Assembly: GCF_009789555.1 (NCBI RefSeq)
Contig: NZ_CP046902.1
Coordinates: 3,860,001-3,924,000 of the forward strand
From: Stutzerimonas stutzeri
GTDB lineage: Bacteria > Pseudomonadota > Gammaproteobacteria > Pseudomonadales > Pseudomonadaceae
Reading direction: 5' to 3'
DNA length: 64,000 bases
Shown: positions 53,172 through 61,264 of the stretch, in pieces
Position numbering within the stretch: the stretch's first letter is position 1
Layout of the letters: every line of letters starts with the position of its first letter
The notes under the pieces: generated by a model
What the model saw: the letters and a program-made list of their open reading frames with translations, nothing else
What the model was told of the DNA's origin: nothing
Database searches by the model: none
Position numbers and translations under genes: made by a program

Positions 53172-53360
53172 ATGCGGTTGCACCATCCGATCATCCTGGC
53201 ACTGGCCCTGCTCGCCAGCGCCTGTACCCCGAGAGTGGAGTTGGCCGTGCCCAACGAGCCGATCAACATCAATCTCAACGTGAAAATCGAGCACGAGATC
53301 TATATCAAGGTCGACAAGCAGCTCGACTCGATCATCAACGAAGACAGCGGTCTGTTCTGA
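53172..53360 (+). CDS. ynbE: YnbE-family lipoprotein
   Basis: 62 residues from the ATG at 53172; the open frame to 53061 is not used. The signal peptide has a lipobox ASAC (Cys18). The mature part (VELAVPNEPININLNVKIEHEIYIKVDKQLDSII) is the YnbE signature. In E. coli YnbE assembles with YdbH at the outer membrane to complete the lipid bridge. It is located between ydbH and ydbL. Confidence 0.9.
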   Translation: MRLHHPIILALALLASACTPRVELAVPNEPININLNVKIEHEIYIKVDKQLDSIINEDSGLF

Positions 53361-53368
53361 GGTAGCCC

Positions 53369-53713
53369 ATGAAAACCCATCTCAAACTCGGCACCCTTTT
53401 GCTGGCGCTGTGCCTGGCCCTGCCTGCCACCGCCATGACGCTCAACGAAGCCATGTCCGCGCTCGGCCAGGCCAAGGCCAGCGGCCAGCTTGGCGAGAGG
53501 CCCGACGGCTATCTGGGCGTTGTGCAGGGCGGTGGCCAGGCCGAAGAGATCGCCAGTCAGATCAACCAGGCTCGTCGCGCCGAGTACCATCGGTTGGCGC
53601 AGAAGAACGGCATCAGCGTCGACGACGTCGAAGCCATCGCTGGCAAGAAAGCCATCGAGAAGACGCCATCCGGCCAGATCATCCAGCTCAATGGCACCTG
53701 GGTCAAAAAATGA
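53369..53713 (+). CDS. ydbL: YdbL-family (DUF1318) periplasmic protein
   Basis: 114 residues. The signal peptide ends near ATA. The mature part (MTLNEAMSALGQAKASGQLGERPDGYLGVV..., QINQARRAEYHRLAQKNGISVDDVEAIAGKKAIEKTPSGQ) is diagnostic of DUF1318. YdbL assists YdbH-YnbE, probably as a chaperone that prevents YnbE polymerisation. It starts 8 bp after ynbE. Confidence 0.92.
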   Translation: MKTHLKLGTLLLALCLALPATAMTLNEAMSALGQAKASGQLGERPDGYLGVVQGGGQAEEIASQINQARRAEYHRLAQKNGISVDDVEAIAGKKAIEKTPSGQIIQLNGTWVKK

Positions 53714-53722
53714 GCCGCCGGA

Positions 53723-53749
53723 CGGCAGGGGTGTCGCACGCCCCTGCCG
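53723..53749. terminator. Hairpin between convergent ydbL and lpxR-like genes
   Basis: CGGCAGGGG and CCCCTGCCG, 9-bp perfect stem with a 9-base loop, no T-tract. Possible shared transcription end. Confidence 0.4.
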
Positions 53750-53755
53750 CGACAT

Positions 53756-54742
53756 TCAGAACCAGCTCGAAAGCGTGAGCGACCCGAACTGGTCGTGCTC
53801 ATCCTGACCCCGGAATTCCCGGGTCCGCCAGACACCGGCGAAGGCCAGCTGCCAGCTGTCCCAGGTCAGCGCGATACCCGCCTTGGCATCGCCGACCCAC
53901 TCGTTCGGGTCGACCGAGTGACTGCTTTTGAACGTGTTGCCCTCAAGCAACATGTTCTGCGCCATGTAGCGCCCCTCGACGTTGGCGAACAGATTCCAGG
54001 CAAACCCGCCGCCCTGATCGAAAAACACACTGCCACTCTGCGCCGGCGCGACAGCCGGAATGCTGAAGCTGCGCGCCAGCCCCTGCCCGATCCGCACGCC
54101 GAAACCGGCCGATCCATAGGTATAAAGATTGCCCAGCGAGAAACCGGCGCTCGGCCCGTATTCCGCCTCGAGACCGGCGAAACGCTGCTGCAGCCACCAG
54201 CGGTGCTGGTAGGCCAGGTTGACGAACGGCTCGTTGCGTAGCTGGTGATCCCACCCTTTGGGCTCGTCGCTGTCCGTGACATCGTGCACGCGGCGCTGAA
54301 CCTTCTCCGCGCCGGCCGCAGGCCCCACGATGCCAACGTCCAGGTGCAATCCGCTGGTGCTGCGCCAGCCCTCATGCTGGGCGTCGGAATAGATCGAAAG
54401 ACCGGCGAACAGCAGCCCGGCATAGGGCCGGTCGTCTTCGATCAGCCCGGTTCGCTCGATGTCGTTCGGCGTGTAGATCTGGTGGCCAAGCCGGTAGGCA
54501 ACGTTATCGACGTCACCGGCCGCCCAACCCGGCAGCGTCTCGGCAAATCTGCGTGCCCAGTGGTCGTCATCCGGCACGAACGAGCGCATCAGCTCGAAGC
54601 CATTGGTGTAATGGCCATCACTGCCGGTCGCAATGATGTCGTTCTCGATCTTCAGGGAATACAGGTCTGCCTGGCTGACCGCCGGGATACAGGCGATAAA
54701 GACAGCAAGGGAGACGCGGCGGTGCGCGCGCGAGAGTGCCAT
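53756..54742 (-). CDS. LpxR-like outer-membrane protein (DUF2219, lipid A deacylase family)
   Basis: 328 residues. The signal peptide ends near SQA. The N-terminal YSLKIENDIIATGSDGHYTNGFEL motif carries the Asn/Asp and Tyr-x-x-Gly residues of the LpxR active-site strand. The barrel ends in Phe (LSSWF). LpxR removes the 3'-acyloxyacyl group from lipid A; many DUF2219 proteins are only presumed to do so. The family is firm, the activity is inferred. Confidence 0.85.
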   Translation of the reverse strand: MALSRAHRRVSLAVFIACIPAVSQADLYSLKIENDIIATGSDGHYTNGFELMRSFVPDDDHWARRFAETLPGWAAGDVDNVAYRLGHQIYTPNDIERTGLIEDDRPYAGLLFAGLSIYSDAQHEGWRSTSGLHLDVGIVGPAAGAEKVQRRVHDVTDSDEPKGWDHQLRNEPFVNLAYQHRWWLQQRFAGLEAEYGPSAGFSLGNLYTYGSAGFGVRIGQGLARSFSIPAVAPAQSGSVFFDQGGGFAWNLFANVEGRYMAQNMLLEGNTFKSSHSVDPNEWVGDAKAGIALTWDSWQLAFAGVWRTREFRGQDEHDQFGSLTLSSWF

Positions 54743-54871
54743 GGCCCAGCTCCTTGGTTACATACAACAAAGAATGTATGCACATTTAGAGCGTAGCGGA
54801 ACTCCAAACGTTCACCGTTGCGGGAAAACGAAGCGCTGGCCCTGCTCAGCCCAGCGCGTCGATCACTGCGT

Positions 54872-56833
54872 TCAGGTGCCGATCACCCCGCCGTCGTTCT
54901 TGGTGATCAGGATCGTCGAGGAGCGAGGGCGCGTCTTGCCATCGCTGGCCGGAAAACTCAACTCGGGGTGCTGTACGTTGATCCACATCGCGCGGTAGTC
55001 GGGGCTCCAGGTGACGCCAGTAATCTCGCAGCCACGCGGACCGACCAGGAAACGACGAACCTCGCGGCTGTGCGGATCGGCACAGAGCAGTTGATTGGTG
55101 CCCATGGCTTGCATGGCCGGATGCCCATCGGCAAAGTCCGTCTCGATCCACAACCGGCCCGCGTTGTCGAAGGCCAGGCCATCCGGCGAGGAAAAGATAT
55201 CGCCTTCGATGGTGCCGATCAGATGGGGTGCGACCGACCGCCCGGCAGCGTCCCGCGCCCCTGGTTGCTCGCCGGCCAGCAGAAAGATTTCCCACTCGAA
55301 GCGGGTCGCGGTCGGGTCGCCACCCTCCTCGTTCCAGCGCAGGATTTGTCCGTGCAGGTTGTTCGGCCTCGGGTTCGCCTTGTCGGTGGGCTGCTGGCTG
55401 CCGCGGCCGTCGTTGTTGGTCAGGGTCACATAGACCTCGCGACTGTGCGGATGCACCGCCACCCATTCGGGTCGATCCATTGGCGTTGCGCCAACCCGAT
55501 CCGCCGCGGCACGGGCATTGAGCAGCACTTCGGCCTGGTCGGCGAAACCGCTGGCGAGGTCCAGGCCGTTCTGACCGTGCACCAGCGCTAGCCATTCGCC
55601 ACTGCCGTCGTCATTGAAACGCGCGACGTAGAGAGTGCCGCTGTCCAGCAGACGACGGTTGGCCTGATCCGCACCCGGCACATAGCGACCGCTGGGGACG
55701 AACTTGTAGACGTACTCGCCCTTGGTATCGTCGCCGGAGTAGTACGCCATCCGGCCGTCGTGCCCCAGTGAAAGCACCGAACATTCACGGCAGTAGCGAC
55801 CGAACGCGGTGCGCTTGACCGGTTTGCTGCGCGGATCGAACGGATCGAGTTCCACAACCCAGCCGAAGCGGTTCGGCTCGTGCACGTGCCCGCCGTGTGG
55901 CTGTTGCGTGTCTGGTGTGGCATCGAACCGGGCGTCCGCGGTTTCCCAACCGTAGAGTTTGCTCAGGCCGCCACCGCCAATTCCGTAGCGCCTGTGCGAC
56001 ATGCGCCGTGCGAGATCCTCCGCATCGTGGTTGACGAAGTAGTGGTGCCAGTTTTCCTCGCACACCAGGTAAGTGCCCCAGGGCGTAAAACCGCTCGAGC
56101 AGTTGTTCAGCGTACCGATGATCTCCTGCCCGCTGGGGTCGGAAGCGGTTTTAAAGGCGTCGCAGCCAGCCAGCGGGCCACTCACATCCATGGCTGTCAG
56201 GGCTGAAACACGGCGGTTGTAGCGTGACGGCATGACGCGTTGCCACTGGCCCCGCGCATCCTTTCTCACCTCGACCACGCTGACACCGTGGGCGGCCTGT
56301 TCCTTGCGGACTTCATCCAGCGGTCGCTTGCCATCGATGAGCGTCATGCCGTTGGGGTGCAATGTCGGATTGGCATACTCATGGTTGATCACCAACAGCC
56401 CGTGACTGTCCGGCGCCTGCGCGAACGGAAAGAAATGCATGCCGTCATGGTTGTCGCCGGCCTGCCTGAGTTGAGCCTGCCAATCATCGCTGGCGTCGGG
56501 ATTCCACTGCGGCGCATCGGCCAGGACCGCATCGCCCCATGAAAAGAAGGTGCGCGCGGTGTAACCCGGCGCGACCTCGACCCGGTCGAATCCGGGGTTC
56601 GGTTGCGTGGGTATCCCGGTGAAACCCAGCAGCGACTGGCCCGCCGTGGTGCCGCAACAGGCGCTCAGACTACCGCCGAGGAATCCTAGCGCGGCCAGCC
56701 CGAAACCGCCCTTGAGCAGTCTGCGCCGGCCGCTGTCGACCCGCTGCTGCAACCAGGCATTGTCGCTGGGATTGATCGGCTGGTCGTCGTGGGCGGCACG
56801 TTCGGCGTGGAAGGTTTCGAAATTCTGATTCAT
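54872..56833 (-). CDS. phoX: PhoX-family alkaline phosphatase (Tat-exported)
   Basis: 653 residues. Twin-arginine signal GRRRLLKGGFGLAALGFLGG at about 36-55, followed by a Cys-Cys pair (SACCGT). PhoX motifs: NHEYANP, GTLNNCSSGFTPWGTYLVCEENWHHYF, HEPNRFGWVVELDPFD and TNDDGRGSQQP. PhoX hydrolyses phosphomonoesters with Ca2+/Fe cofactors in the periplasm. I saw no convincing Pho box; the CTGTGAACGAGCTGTAGA next to the start codon is too weak and badly placed. Confidence 0.92.
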   Translation of the reverse strand: MNQNFETFHAERAAHDDQPINPSDNAWLQQRVDSGRRRLLKGGFGLAALGFLGGSLSACCGTTAGQSLLGFTGIPTQPNPGFDRVEVAPGYTARTFFSWGDAVLADAPQWNPDASDDWQAQLRQAGDNHDGMHFFPFAQAPDSHGLLVINHEYANPTLHPNGMTLIDGKRPLDEVRKEQAAHGVSVVEVRKDARGQWQRVMPSRYNRRVSALTAMDVSGPLAGCDAFKTASDPSGQEIIGTLNNCSSGFTPWGTYLVCEENWHHYFVNHDAEDLARRMSHRRYGIGGGGLSKLYGWETADARFDATPDTQQPHGGHVHEPNRFGWVVELDPFDPRSKPVKRTAFGRYCRECSVLSLGHDGRMAYYSGDDTKGEYVYKFVPSGRYVPGADQANRRLLDSGTLYVARFNDDGSGEWLALVHGQNGLDLASGFADQAEVLLNARAAADRVGATPMDRPEWVAVHPHSREVYVTLTNNDGRGSQQPTDKANPRPNNLHGQILRWNEEGGDPTATRFEWEIFLLAGEQPGARDAAGRSVAPHLIGTIEGDIFSSPDGLAFDNAGRLWIETDFADGHPAMQAMGTNQLLCADPHSREVRRFLVGPRGCEITGVTWSPDYRAMWINVQHPELSFPASDGKTRPRSSTILITKNDGGVIGT

Positions 56834-57027
56834 CTACAGCTCGTTCACAGATTGATCGACGGTTGCACCGCTGGACGCGGTGGTGACGCCGACTGGCTGG
56901 CGATGAGTCCTTGTAACTCGCCTGCCCGGCGCCGAGCGGCCTGCGCCCGTTGCCTGGATCATCAGCGCGGATGTTCGACAGCGCCGATCTGTCGGCCCAG
57001 ACGCATTCGCGGCGGTATAGGACGCGA

Positions 57028-57678
57028 TCAACCCAGCGATTCGGACAGCCACCGACGGACGCGTCGGCGGCTACGCCGCGATAGCAACTGCTGGGTGAAG
57101 GGGCTCTCCGGCACCAGCATGCACTCCGAGCCATGGCTGTCATCCAGGCGGAATCGCCGAAGAACGCCGATCGGATGCCGCTCCGGACCGTAGAACGCCA
57201 CCGCGCGCACCTCAAGTGAACGAAAGCGGAGATCTCCCACAGGCTTGTGGCCGTCCAGCTCGATGTCATGGCGTTCGGCAACGTTGCGCAACATGCCCTG
57301 GAAGGTGCCGATATGAATGAACTCACCGCTGCGCAGCGGGCCCTGATGCGTAGTCTGATGGATGAGCAGGTCGGGCGAGGCGTCGGCCTCATTGTCGATG
57401 CTTTTCCAGATATCGGTGACGTCGAGCTCCAACGGCCCCGCGGAGGTCTCGATGCAGACCACCAACTGGTTGATGAACATGGGCTCGGCGCTCATGTTGG
57501 AGATCAGGCAAAGCGAGCCCAGTCCTTTGCCTGCCCCTCGGTTGATGATCAGACTCGGCTTACGCTGTCGTCGGAAATTGAGCAGCAACAGCTGCGCATA
57601 GAACACCCACACCAGCAAGGTGCTGGCGGAGATCGCCAGCGAAATCAGCTGGTGATTGTTTTTAAGCCATTCGATCAT
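57028..57678 (-). CDS. Membrane-anchored hypothetical protein
   Basis: 216 residues from the ATG at 57678 (GTGAGGCTCCCG before it). One N-terminal helix (LISLAISASTLLVWVFYAQLLLL) followed by a basic patch (NFRRQRKPS) and a soluble domain of mostly beta strands, ending in an Arg-rich segment (SRRSRRRVRRWL). No family is recognised. The ISNMSAEPMFINQLVV-type phrase resembles inner-membrane proteins with a large cytoplasmic part. It stands upstream of phoX on the same strand. Confidence 0.7.
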   Translation of the reverse strand: MIEWLKNNHQLISLAISASTLLVWVFYAQLLLLNFRRQRKPSLIINRGAGKGLGSLCLISNMSAEPMFINQLVVCIETSAGPLELDVTDIWKSIDNEADASPDLLIHQTTHQGPLRSGEFIHIGTFQGMLRNVAERHDIELDGHKPVGDLRFRSLEVRAVAFYGPERHPIGVLRRFRLDDSHGSECMLVPESPFTQQLLSRRSRRRVRRWLSESLG

Positions 57679-57686
57679 CGGGAGCC

Positions 57687-57935
57687 TCACCACGTTATCT
57701 GCTGCTGGGACAGCACACAGATAACACGGTGCCCATTCGTTCGACCGATCTTTCGAATAGGACGGTATCCGCCAGCGAATAATGTGAAGAAGCGAACCAC
57801 CACCCCGAGTCCATCCTCAGGATCAAGCGCTTCAATCCAGCCACCGATAACGCTGTGGCAAACCCGAATACCAGAACTGGCCAGGTCCCGCTCCAGTTCC
57901 CTGCACGACCGCGAGGAGGACAAGCCGGACCACAC
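57687..57935 (-). CDS. Possible small ORF, unknown
   Basis: 82 codons, just upstream of and on the same strand as the membrane-anchored protein gene. The C-terminal 60 residues (GIRVCHSVIGGWIEALDPED...GVVVRFFTLFAGG) read like a folded protein. There is no ribosome site at the ATG and a competing open frame overlaps. Uncertain. Confidence 0.3.
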   Translation of the reverse strand: MWSGLSSSRSCRELERDLASSGIRVCHSVIGGWIEALDPEDGLGVVVRFFTLFAGGYRPIRKIGRTNGHRVICVLSQQQITW

Positions 57936-57986
57936 GCCCGTCCGAACGGTGCCAGGCGGGCCGTGAAGAAGCGTCTTGAATGCCCG

Positions 57987-58533
57987 TCAGTCGGCGGCCC
58001 GTCTAAGCGTGAAGGCACCCCGCAGCTCGCCAGCACTGAAGCCGGTGGCTTGGTCCTGTGGATATTTCTGGTCGATCAATGCGGCCAGTGGCGGATCGAT
58101 CTCTTTGCCGTGACAGGCCAGACAGGCTTTAGCGGTAGGGATCGCCTTCATCAGCCGCCACTCACTGCCCACCTGCTCGGCCTGCCACATCGTGTCCAAC
58201 CGCTCACCCGCCGCGGCGCGCTGCTCGAATTGCTCCAGCACTGCGCGTTCCCAGGCATCCGCTGCATTATCGGGATTACGTACGCGCAGCGCCGTGCGCC
58301 CCACTTGCCACGCACCTGAGCTGTGCTGGTTGGTGATTCGCGGTGCCAGCAACTGACAAGCCTGCACGGCATCCTGCGGCCCACCCTCGCTCATGGCCGC
58401 TTTTACCGTTCCCATCAACTGCTGTTGAAACGGAGGAATAAGCGCCATGCCTTCGGCCACCCAGGGCTCCGAAGCCTCCGCCAGCAGGAGGAACAGTCAA
58501 TGCCAGACAACGGATGGGCCATAGAAAACGCAT
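57987..58533 (-). pseudogene. c-heme DUF3365 protein gene with a frameshift in the signal peptide
   Basis: From a GTG at 58460 the frame encodes 157 residues of a DUF3365 (Tll0287-like) heme protein with one heme motif, CLACHG, near residue 113, but no signal peptide, which a c-type heme needs. In the next frame an ATG at 58533 starts MRFLWPIRCLALTV, a signal-peptide start; just after it (about 58490-58500) the original frame reads LFLLLAEASEPWVAEG. A single-base change would join the two. It is either a real frameshift or a sequence error. Without the join the heme could not be attached. Confidence 0.7.
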
Positions 58534-58744
58534 GCAAACTCCTGGGCGACCGTCTGGTCGCGAAAACCGATCATCGAAAGTCGGCGCGCCTGGCTCCGAT
58601 CAGTGCTCATCCACGAGCCATGGCAAACTTTCAGTGCTCAGTTGGCGACTTCACCGTGCAGGCGAGTGCCATGCAGCAGGTTGTCCGCCAAAGGACAGCG
58701 ACGTTCGACTTCCTGAAAGAATTCGAACGTCTATTCATGAGTCC

Positions 58745-58933
58745 TCAGGACCACTTGCAGGAACTGATTCCCAGCAACCGATAGGCCGGACAGAAGCGGA
58801 AGAAACCGGTCGCCAGCGGCAGCAGGCCGAGCCAGCCCCACCAGCCGATGACACCGAACAGGCTGAGGGCAATCAGGATAAGGCCAACGGCAATCCGCAG
58901 GCTGCGGTCCAACGTTCCAATGTTTGCGTTCAT
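58745..58933 (-). CDS. DUF2892 (YgaP-type) small membrane protein
   Basis: 62 residues from the ATG at 58933 with AAAGGAG six bases upstream; the ATG overlaps the stop of the preceding permease gene. Two helices (LRIAVGLILIALSLFGVIGWWG and LLPLATGFFRFCPAYRLLGI) with FCPAYRLLGI, the conserved DUF2892 end. It is often found with sulfur-handling rhodanese/YeeE genes. Function unknown. Confidence 0.88.
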   Translation of the reverse strand: MNANIGTLDRSLRIAVGLILIALSLFGVIGWWGWLGLLPLATGFFRFCPAYRLLGISSCKWS

Positions 58934-59364
58934 CACGATCTCCTTTCATTCGCGCGCCGGGCTTCCAGCACACTAAAAATCCAAATGCCGAGCAGCATCG
59001 CCAGTACGAACAGAGCGACCTGCCAGTAGCCAGCCAGCAGCAGTGAAACGGCGGGGGCCGGGCAGATGCCCGCGATGCCCCAGCCAATACCGAACAACAG
59101 GCTGCCGCCGATCAGCCGACGATCCAGCCCGCGCGGTGGCGGCAGTTGCATCGGCCCACCAAGAACACAACGCGGCTGCCTGCGAGCCCATTGCATCGGC
59201 ACTATCGCCACCGCGATGGCCGCCGCCATGACCAGCGCCAGCGAGGGGTCCCACTGGCCGAACAGATCGAGAAAACCGAGCACTTTGAGCGGATCGGCCA
59301 TACCCGCCAGCAAAATCCCGGCGCCGAAGATCAATCCTGCAATGAAGGCCGTCAGCTTGCGCAT
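58933..59364 (-). CDS. YeeE/YedE permease half (PmpB-like)
   Basis: 143 residues from the ATG at 59364, two bases before which the partner gene ends. Four to five helices. KLTAFIAGLIFGAGILLAGMADPLKVLGFLDL and GIGWGIAGICPAPAV are hallmarks of the second half of YeeE/YedE transporters, with the functional Cys in GICPAP. Together with the next entry it forms a split thiosulfate or persulfide-type importer (PmpAB). Confidence 0.9.
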   Translation of the reverse strand: MRKLTAFIAGLIFGAGILLAGMADPLKVLGFLDLFGQWDPSLALVMAAAIAVAIVPMQWARRQPRCVLGGPMQLPPPRGLDRRLIGGSLLFGIGWGIAGICPAPAVSLLLAGYWQVALFVLAMLLGIWIFSVLEARRANERRS

Positions 59365-59366
59365 GC

Positions 59367-59801
59367 TCAACGCCCCAATCCATGACGCATGAGGTAGACC
59401 GTCGCAAAGCCGCTCGCCATGAAGCACAGGGTGGCGGCCAGCGAACGCAGCGAGAGTCGCGATAGCCCGCAAACACCATGCCCACTGGTGCAGCCAGAGC
59501 CGTAGCGCGTGCCAAGGCCAACCAGCAGGCCGGCCAGCAAAATACCCAGCGGCCCGGTTTGAAACTCGACCTGCGGCCAGTCGCCGGACAGCAACCAGAG
59601 CAAAGGCGCCAGTGCCAGCCCCAGCAGAAACAAGCCCTTCTCCAGCCAACCGTCACCAGCAGGCCGCAGAATGCCGGCCAGCAGCCCGCTGATGCCAGCA
59701 ATACGGCCATTGGCGACCACGAATATCCCGACGGCCAAACCAATCAGCGCGCCGCCAGCCAACGAGCTCCATGGCGTGAAGTTCGACCAGTCGATATTCA
59801 T
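59367..59801 (-). CDS. YeeE/YedE permease half (PmpA-like)
   Basis: 144 residues from the ATG at 59801, which overlaps the BigR-type regulator stop. Four to five helices. The signature GTRYGSGCTSGHGVCGLSRLSLRS supplies the two cysteines along the transport path. It lies in an operon with its partner and the regulator. Confidence 0.9.
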   Translation of the reverse strand: MNIDWSNFTPWSSLAGGALIGLAVGIFVVANGRIAGISGLLAGILRPAGDGWLEKGLFLLGLALAPLLWLLSGDWPQVEFQTGPLGILLAGLLVGLGTRYGSGCTSGHGVCGLSRLSLRSLAATLCFMASGFATVYLMRHGLGR

Positions 59802-60112
59802 TCGGCCTCTTGCGCACAAAACAGTTGATACAACGTATTGATTACCGCCAGCGCCGGCGGACTGTCGATCCGATAGAAAATCTGTTTGCCTTCGCGGCGC
59901 GTCGCCACCAGCCCTTCTCTGCGCAACACGCCCAACTGTTGGGACAACGTCGGCTGCTGAATGCCAAGCAGGGCCTCCAACTCGCTGACACTGCGCTCAC
60001 CTTCAGCCAACTGGCACAGCAACAACAAACGATCCGGATTGCCCAGCGCCTTCAGTAACTGCCCGGCGGCATCGGCATTGGCTCGCAGCTGTTGTATGTC
60101 TGGTCGCTTCAC
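59798..60112 (-). CDS. bigR: ArsR-family persulfide-responsive regulator (BigR/SqrR-like)
   Basis: 104 residues. ArsR winged helix with QPTLSQQLGVLRREGLVATRREGKQIFYRI. Cys33 (LLLCQLAEG) and Cys99 (LFCAQ) sit where BigR/SqrR/YgaV form a tetrasulfide or disulfide in response to reactive sulfur species. The gene is first in the operon that continues with the YeeE/YedE halves and DUF2892. An AT-rich repeat region lies before its start. The persulfide dioxygenase usually found with BigR is not present here. Confidence 0.85.
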   Translation of the reverse strand: MKRPDIQQLRANADAAGQLLKALGNPDRLLLLCQLAEGERSVSELEALLGIQQPTLSQQLGVLRREGLVATRREGKQIFYRIDSPPALAVINTLYQLFCAQEAE

Positions 60113-60137
60113 GTTTCCGCCCTCTATTTAGCAAGAG

Positions 60138-60175
60138 ATATTATGTATTTTAATATTATGTTCTCAAGCATAATA
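60138..60175. promoter_or_regulatory. Probable BigR operator and promoter
   Basis: TATTATG-8-CATAATA (60154-60175) is a perfect 7-bp inverted repeat. ATATTATG also occurs as a direct repeat at 60138-60145 and 60153-60160. It lies 26-63 bp before the regulator start and resembles the AT-rich BigR box. Confidence 0.65.
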
Positions 60176-60449
60176 AGTGCGACAAAAGCGCATAGGCTGC
60201 CAGGTCCTGAGTCAAACCAGCGCACCGAAAGGATGGTCTGCTCGCGCCAGTTCGCCCAGCAAACGGCTACTGGTTGGCCGAGATGACGCAACGTGCTGAT
60301 AATCCTCGCCGCGCCCGTCAGCGATCATCGAAGCGGCAGGAATTTCGCCATGAGTCGCCACGCTCCTCAGCACACCGGAGCTGTGAGCGAACAAACATCA
60401 GCACGTCGGGTCCGAAACAGAGAGCCATCAGCCCAGCATCGAGGAATCC

Positions 60450-60710
60450 ATGACCATCTCGACCCACGCCATAGTGCTTTTCGCTGCGCTGGCGGCAACC
60501 AGCGCAATTGCCAGCCCGGACCCCGACAAAGACCGCCAGGATGCCCACGGGGCCCAATCACAGCAGGGCGATGATGCCGCGGCGCACGGCTACAAGAACC
60601 CGACCGGCCCCGACCCGGACCCCCGCATGACAGGGCATGGCGAGGGCGATACGCACGAGCACGACGATGCGCACAGTGAGCCCGACGAAAAAACGTCGGA
60701 CTCACAATAG
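60450..60710 (+). CDS. Small exported acidic, His-rich protein
   Basis: 86 residues from the ATG at 60450 with GAGGAATCC before it. The signal peptide (MTISTHAIVLFAALAATSAIA) is followed by an acidic low-complexity part rich in D, H, E, P and G (DPDKDRQDAHGAQSQQGDDA..., HGEGDTHEHDDAHSEPDE). It resembles the exported protein at 25987-26262 in size and composition. The His/Asp clusters could bind metals; this is inference only. Confidence 0.6.
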   Translation: MTISTHAIVLFAALAATSAIASPDPDKDRQDAHGAQSQQGDDAAAHGYKNPTGPDPDPRMTGHGEGDTHEHDDAHSEPDEKTSDSQ

Positions 60711-61031
60711 CCACCGGCATTCTCGACCTCGGCGACGCCGCCTCGGATGCAATGATCCGGTTGGGAAGCGACCATAGCGGTACGCGGGCCGGCCCGACGC
60801 ATGCGCGAGGCTCCCTCGGACGATGATCTTGAACCAGGAAAAGGCTGGTTTCTCCGCGCAGCAGCTTCGGCCATTGGTGACAGCGTGCCGCCCGCTCGAT
60901 TGGCGGACGCTGCGAGACTCACACGGACCCGGCCCGACAGCGCTTCGAAACACCGAGACTGACATTTCGTCAGCCTGGAAAGCAAAAGCCCCCGAAACTC
61001 TAGGAATTTCAGGGGCTCAGGCTATAGGTAA
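60711..61031. other. Intergenic region upstream of tRNA-Ser terminator
   Basis: No supported ORF. Apart from the tRNA-Ser terminator at its right end I see nothing. Confidence 0.5.
60984..61017 (-). terminator. Terminator of tRNA-Ser
   Basis: AGCCCCTGAAA and TTTCGGGGGCT (minus strand) pair with one mismatch, followed by TTTGCTTTCC, 15 bp after the tRNA. Confidence 0.75.
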
Positions 61032-61121
61032 TGGCGGAGAGATAGGGATTTGAACCCTAGGTACCCGCGAGGGTACAACGGATTTCGAATCCGTCCCGTT
61101 CGGCCACTCCGGCATCTCTCC
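61032..61121 (-). tRNA. tRNA-Ser (CGA)
   Basis: 90 nt with CCA and a long variable arm (TACCCTCGCGGGTA). GGAGAGATGCCGGAGTGGCC start; anticodon stem ACGGA/TCCGT with loop TTCGAAA gives CGA. Confidence 0.97.
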
Positions 61122-61264
61122 AGCGGCGCGCATCATAGCAGTTCGAGAGCGAATGTCGAACCCCACAGTGAAGCTTTTTTCTCGTTATTCAGCCTGTTGC
61201 GTTGCTGGTCAGCGGGATCAGCTGGCAGGAGGCCGAGGTCACCCACTCGGTCAGCAAGCTATCC

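Noticed and set aside
56815..56850. Possible Pho box (CTGTGAACGAGCTGTAGA) at the phoX start
   Set aside because: Poor match to the consensus beyond CTGT and it overlaps the start codon, so it cannot be an upstream activator site.
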